Of a DNA stretch of 9,894 bases, positions 6,945-9,894 are shown piece after piece; within the stretch, counting starts at the first letter, position 1, and each line of letters opens with the position of its first letter. Below the pieces are notes generated by a model. The model had not been told where the DNA came from. It was given only the letters and a program-made list of their open reading frames with translations, and made no database searches. A program made the position numbers and the translations under genes. Source of the DNA: Thalassotalea_B sp049613795 (GTDB taxonomy: Bacteria; Pseudomonadota; Gammaproteobacteria; Enterobacterales; Alteromonadaceae); NCBI GenBank assembly GCA_049613795.1, contig JBMZCX010000086.1, positions 1-9,894 on the forward strand, given 5' to 3'.

Positions 6945-6991
6945 TTCATATAACAACGCTTACATTAATCATTATTTAATTAGGAAATAAA

Positions 6992-7411
6992 ATGCCCTTA
7001 AAATTATTTACATATTTAGCGCTAATGTTCGCTTTTATAATAATACCAACGTCAACACAAGCCACTGAAAACCCTTTTATAGGGACTTGGCAACTTGTGT
7101 CGGGCGAATATGTAAATGATAAAAAAGAAGTCGTTAGCTACCACTCTTTAGAGATCCGCTCGCAAAAGGTCATTAGCTCACAACATTTTAGTTTTGTTTC
7201 CATGTCAAAAAACAAGTTTTGGTCTGCTGGTACGGGTACTTACACCTTTACTAAAAATGAATATTATGAATCTCCTACTATGGCGTCATACCCATTAGAA
7301 GACGGTGGCACATACACATTTACATATCAAATAAAAGAAGGCTTGTGGCACAACGCTCGCTGGCATGGTGATACCCGCGTAGAATATGAAATATGGAAAA
7401 AGGTGCAGTAG
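6992..7411 (+). CDS. Small secreted lipocalin-like protein
   Basis: The product is 139 aa. Residues 1-24 form a signal peptide (MPLKLF, hydrophobic core to about 18, cleavage probably after STQA), leaving a mature protein of about 115 residues. It starts with NPFIGTWQLVSGEYV, the GxW opening typical of lipocalin-like and DUF4488-type beta-barrel domains. Alternating strands follow (HFSFVSMSK, GTGTYTFTKNEYYES, GGTYTFTYQI) and a charged end, VEYEIWKKV. The protein has no Cys and is rich in Tyr, Trp and Phe. This points to a small periplasmic beta-barrel that may bind a hydrophobic ligand, but family assignment rests on the fold pattern alone and the function is unknown. The start is well supported by AGGA 7 bases before the ATG. 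It may be cotranscribed with radA, 47 bp upstream. Confidence 0.75.
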   Translation: MPLKLFTYLALMFAFIIIPTSTQATENPFIGTWQLVSGEYVNDKKEVVSYHSLEIRSQKVISSQHFSFVSMSKNKFWSAGTGTYTFTKNEYYESPTMASYPLEDGGTYTFTYQIKEGLWHNARWHGDTRVEYEIWKKVQ

Positions 7412-7465
7412 TTCGTCGAAAATAGTTATTTATCTGAGAGAAAAAGCCTGTCATCGCACTGTAAG

Positions 7466-7493
7466 TTGACTTTCTTAGCTAACCAGACAAAAT
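7466..7493 (+). promoter_or_regulatory. Promoter of the M13 peptidase gene
   Basis: TTGACT (7466-7471) and CAAAAT (7488-7493) are spaced by 16 bases, with 5 and 4 matches to the consensus hexamers. The predicted start near 7500 gives a leader of about 30 nt before the ATG at 7530. This suggests the peptidase gene is transcribed separately from radA. Confidence 0.45.
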
Positions 7494-7529
7494 GGTGGCG
7501 AAATAAATTATAATTATAAGAGAATAACT

Positions 7530-9611
7530 ATGAAAAAATCTTTAATTGCATTGTCAGTTGCTACTGTTTTGCTAGCAGGCTGTGGCCAAGAAAGTTCAGC
7601 GCCTTCAGCAGCCTCTACTACGGAAAAGAAAGTAGCGGCAACAAGCCCTGCCAAAGCCGAACTAGGCACATTTGGCGTTGATTTATCCGCAAGAAACGAA
7701 GCGATAAAAGCGGGTGACGACTTTTTTATGTATGCCAGCGGTACTTGGTACGACAATTATGAAATGCCTGCTGATAAAACCCGTTTTGGTGCCTTTACCG
7801 CCCTAGCAGAACGTAGCGAAAAGCAGGTGAAAGAAATTATTGACGATGTTTCTACCCGCACAGATTTAAATGCTGACGAGCAAATGATAGCTGACTTTTA
7901 TAATAGTTACATGGACACAGCCACCATTAATAAACGTGGTATTAGTCCAATTCAGACAACGCTTGACCAAATAAGCGCGGTATCGAATGTTGATGGTTTA
8001 GTAAAATTATTTGGCTCATCATGGTTAACAGGTACAGCTAGCCCAATTGGCGGTGGTATGTGGTTTAACCGTTTAGACCCAGATAAGTATGAAATGTCGG
8101 TTGGTGCGGGCGGTTTAGGCATGCCAGACCGTTCATACTACTTAGACGACAGCGAACGCTTTATTAAAACGCGTGCCGCTTATGTTGCACATATTGCTGA
8201 AATGCTAACGTTTGCTAAAGTTGAAAACGCACAGCAAAAAGCAGAGGCTATTCTAGCATTAGAAACAAAAATGGCGGAAGGACACTGGCCACGTGAGAAA
8301 CGTCGTAATCGCGACCTAACTCTAAACCAAATTAAACGATCTGACTTAGCGGAAGCGTACCCTAACTTTAATTGGGATACTTACTTCACTGCAACAGGCT
8401 ATCAAGTACCGCAATTAAATATTTCTCAACCTGAACCAGTAAAAGCGATGATCACATTACTTAATAGTGAAGCATTAAGTGTGTGGAAAGACTACATGAC
8501 CTATCACACCATTTCTAATAATGCATCGCTTCTTTCTGAAGACATTTTTGCCGCTAATTTTAAATTTTATGGCACTGAATTGCGAGGTCAAAAAGAAGCG
8601 AAACCTCGTTGGAAGCGTGCTGTTTCACAAATGTCTGGCACACAATCGCTAGGCTTTGCTATTGGTAAAGTGTATGTTGCCCGTTATTTCCCTGAATCGT
8701 CAAAAGAAAAAATGGCAGATTTGGTGAAAAATTTACGTAAAGCATTAGGTGAGCGCATTACAAACTTAGACTGGATGGGCGCAGATACCAAAGTGAATGC
8801 TCATGCTAAACTTGCCGCGTTCAACCCTAAAATTGGCTACCCTGACGTATGGCAAAGCTTCGAAGGATTGTCTGTATCGAAAGATGACTTAATGGAGAAT
8901 ATGCATAATCTTCGTCAATTTTTCCATCAAGATAGCGTATCAAAAGAACTAGAGAAAACAGACCGTAATCGTTGGGGTATGACACCACAACAAGTGAACG
9001 CATATTATAATAGTTCATTTAATGAGATTGTTTTCCCAGCGGCCATTTTACAACCTCCATTTTTCGATCCTAATGCTGATCCTGCCGTAAATTACGGTGG
9101 TATTGGCGCGGTTATTGGTCATGAAATGGGTCATGGCTTTGACGACCAAGGTTCTAAGTCTGACGCTAATGGCGTACAACGCAACTGGTGGACAGACCAA
9201 GACAGAGCAGCTTTCGATGCTAAAGCCGATGCGCTTGCCGCTCAATACAGTAAGTATGAACCTATTCCAGATAACTTTGTTAATGGCCGTAATAGTTTAG
9301 GCGAAAACATTGGTGATGTTGGCGGCTTAGCAATGGCTTACCACGCTTATAAACTCAGCTTAAACGGTAAAGAAGCGCCAGTGATTGACGGTGTTACCGG
9401 TGATCAACGTTTCTTCTTAGCATGGGCACAAGTATGGAAAGAAAAACGTACTGAAAAAAGTATGTTAAGCCAATTACGTGCAGGTACACATGCGCCAGGT
9501 CGTTTTCGCGCGCAAGCACCACGTAACCACGACGCTTGGTACAAAGCATTTGATGTTAAAGAAGGTGATGCACTTTACTTAGCACCAGAAAAGCGTGTAC
9601 GTATTTGGTAG
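7530..9611 (+). CDS. M13 family zinc metallopeptidase, lipoprotein (PepO/neprilysin-like)
   Basis: This is a 693-aa zinc endopeptidase that degrades oligopeptides, anchored to the envelope as a lipoprotein. Residues 1-17 form a lipoprotein signal peptide with lipobox LAGC (C18 lipidated), followed by a Ser/Ala linker. The M13 N-terminal domain begins near GDDFFMYASGTWYDNY (62-77). The catalytic domain has the substrate-binding NAYY (490-493), HEMGH (H531, E532, H535) for zinc and catalysis, and the third ligand E592 with D596 in GENIGD. H654 and R660 match the spacing of neprilysin His711 and Arg717 near the active site. The C-terminus is VRIW, lacking the Cys of the CxxW ending found in mammalian members. 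Length is normal and all catalytic residues are intact. It has its own promoter upstream and a strong terminator 22 bases after the stop. The physiological substrate is unknown; nutrient peptide turnover is likely. Confidence 0.95.
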   Translation: MKKSLIALSVATVLLAGCGQESSAPSAASTTEKKVAATSPAKAELGTFGVDLSARNEAIKAGDDFFMYASGTWYDNYEMPADKTRFGAFTALAERSEKQVKEIIDDVSTRTDLNADEQMIADFYNSYMDTATINKRGISPIQTTLDQISAVSNVDGLVKLFGSSWLTGTASPIGGGMWFNRLDPDKYEMSVGAGGLGMPDRSYYLDDSERFIKTRAAYVAHIAEMLTFAKVENAQQKAEAILALETKMAEGHWPREKRRNRDLTLNQIKRSDLAEAYPNFNWDTYFTATGYQVPQLNISQPEPVKAMITLLNSEALSVWKDYMTYHTISNNASLLSEDIFAANFKFYGTELRGQKEAKPRWKRAVSQMSGTQSLGFAIGKVYVARYFPESSKEKMADLVKNLRKALGERITNLDWMGADTKVNAHAKLAAFNPKIGYPDVWQSFEGLSVSKDDLMENMHNLRQFFHQDSVSKELEKTDRNRWGMTPQQVNAYYNSSFNEIVFPAAILQPPFFDPNADPAVNYGGIGAVIGHEMGHGFDDQGSKSDANGVQRNWWTDQDRAAFDAKADALAAQYSKYEPIPDNFVNGRNSLGENIGDVGGLAMAYHAYKLSLNGKEAPVIDGVTGDQRFFLAWAQVWKEKRTEKSMLSQLRAGTHAPGRFRAQAPRNHDAWYKAFDVKEGDALYLAPEKRVRIW

Positions 9612-9633
9612 CTTTCGCTATTTCTACTCTCAC

Positions 9634-9661
9634 AAAAAAGGCTGCAATTGCAGCCTTTTTT
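9634..9661. terminator. Bidirectional Rho-independent terminator
   Basis: A perfect 28-base palindrome: A6, then arms GGCTGCAA and TTGCAGCC, then T6. It is GC-rich in the stem and flanked by A and T runs, so it works on both strands. It ends the M13 peptidase gene (stop at 9611) and the convergent metH (stop at 9679). Confidence 0.93.
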
Positions 9662-9678
9662 CATATAAATAATATAAA

Positions 9679-9894
9679 CTAATCAGGTTCATAGTCTAAA
9701 TTGGCCGACAACCAACGCTCTGCCTGCTCTAGGGTCATCCCTTTACGTGTGGCATAATCAATTACTTGGTCTTTCGCTAATTTTGCTACGGCAAAGTATT
9801 TAGATTCGGGGTGAGAGAAATACATGCCACTTACCGCAGCGCCTGGCCACATGGCATAGCTTGAGGTTAAGTCCATATCAATGTTTTCTTTGAC
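9679..9894 (-). CDS. metH: Cobalamin-dependent methionine synthase, C-terminal end only
   Basis: Only the last 71 codons are in the window; the frame is open to the right edge. MetH transfers the methyl group of 5-methyltetrahydrofolate to homocysteine via methylcobalamin. The visible part is the end of the S-adenosylmethionine-binding activation domain used for reductive reactivation: AMWPGAAVSGMYFSHPESK, then YFAVAKLAKDQV, DYATRKGM and the terminal AERWLSANLDYEPD. This matches the E. coli MetH C-terminus almost position by position. An internal ATG at 9876 is not the start, because the homologous frame continues upstream through VKENID. It ends with TAG at 9681-9679, 18 bases from the shared terminator. 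Confidence 0.95.
   Translation of the reverse strand, partial: VKENIDMDLTSSYAMWPGAAVSGMYFSHPESKYFAVAKLAKDQVIDYATRKGMTLEQAERWLSANLDYEPD

Noticed and set aside
9097..9300. Plus-strand open frame of 67 codons inside the M13 peptidase gene
   Set aside because: It overlaps the HEMGH catalytic region in another frame; the M13 frame is certain.
9679..9876. A complete 65-aa small protein starting at the ATG at 9876
   Set aside because: The frame continues upstream to the window edge and the sequence is the C-terminal end of MetH, so it is a partial gene.

Overview
The window looks like ordinary chromosomal DNA from a marine gammaproteobacterium of the Alteromonadales, most likely Colwelliaceae (Colwellia or Thalassotalea type). 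This is inferred from the AT-rich sequence, from protein families typical of that group (TapT, RadA, MetH, a large PilZ protein, DUF3300, a lipoprotein M13 peptidase), and from close resemblance of the proteins to their gammaproteobacterial relatives. I see no phage, transposon, CRISPR array, tRNA or rRNA. No gene-free gap exceeds about 180 bases.

Layout: the left part is a block of four minus-strand genes. Read in the direction of transcription from 5426 to 1, they are a large protein with two PilZ domains (840 aa), a secreted DUF3300 protein with a very basic tail, a hotdog-fold acyl-CoA thioesterase, and the DTW-domain tRNA modification enzyme TapT, which is cut off by the left edge. A Rho-independent terminator separates the DUF3300 gene from the thioesterase gene. 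The other minus-strand genes each have a promoter-like sequence of their own, so this is probably not one operon. The PilZ gene diverges from radA across 156 bp. Rightward come radA (DNA repair), a small secreted lipocalin-like protein and a lipoprotein M13 zinc metallopeptidase. A strong bidirectional terminator closes this group. It also ends the convergent metH, of which only the last 71 codons lie in the window.

Functionally these are mostly housekeeping genes: tRNA modification, acyl-CoA turnover, recombination repair and methionine synthesis. Between them sit three predicted envelope proteins (DUF3300, lipocalin-like, M13 lipoprotein) and one probable c-di-GMP effector. I did not find a convincing new multi-gene system.

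The most noteworthy points are: the PilZ protein is an internal tandem duplication of about 345 residues with both c-di-GMP motifs intact in each copy; the exported DUF3300 protein has a 236-residue tail that is about one third Lys/Arg; direct repeats with an 11-bp period sit upstream of the DUF3300 gene, as in promoters controlled by OmpR/PhoB-family regulators; and a near-perfect 18-bp palindrome overlaps the thioesterase promoter.
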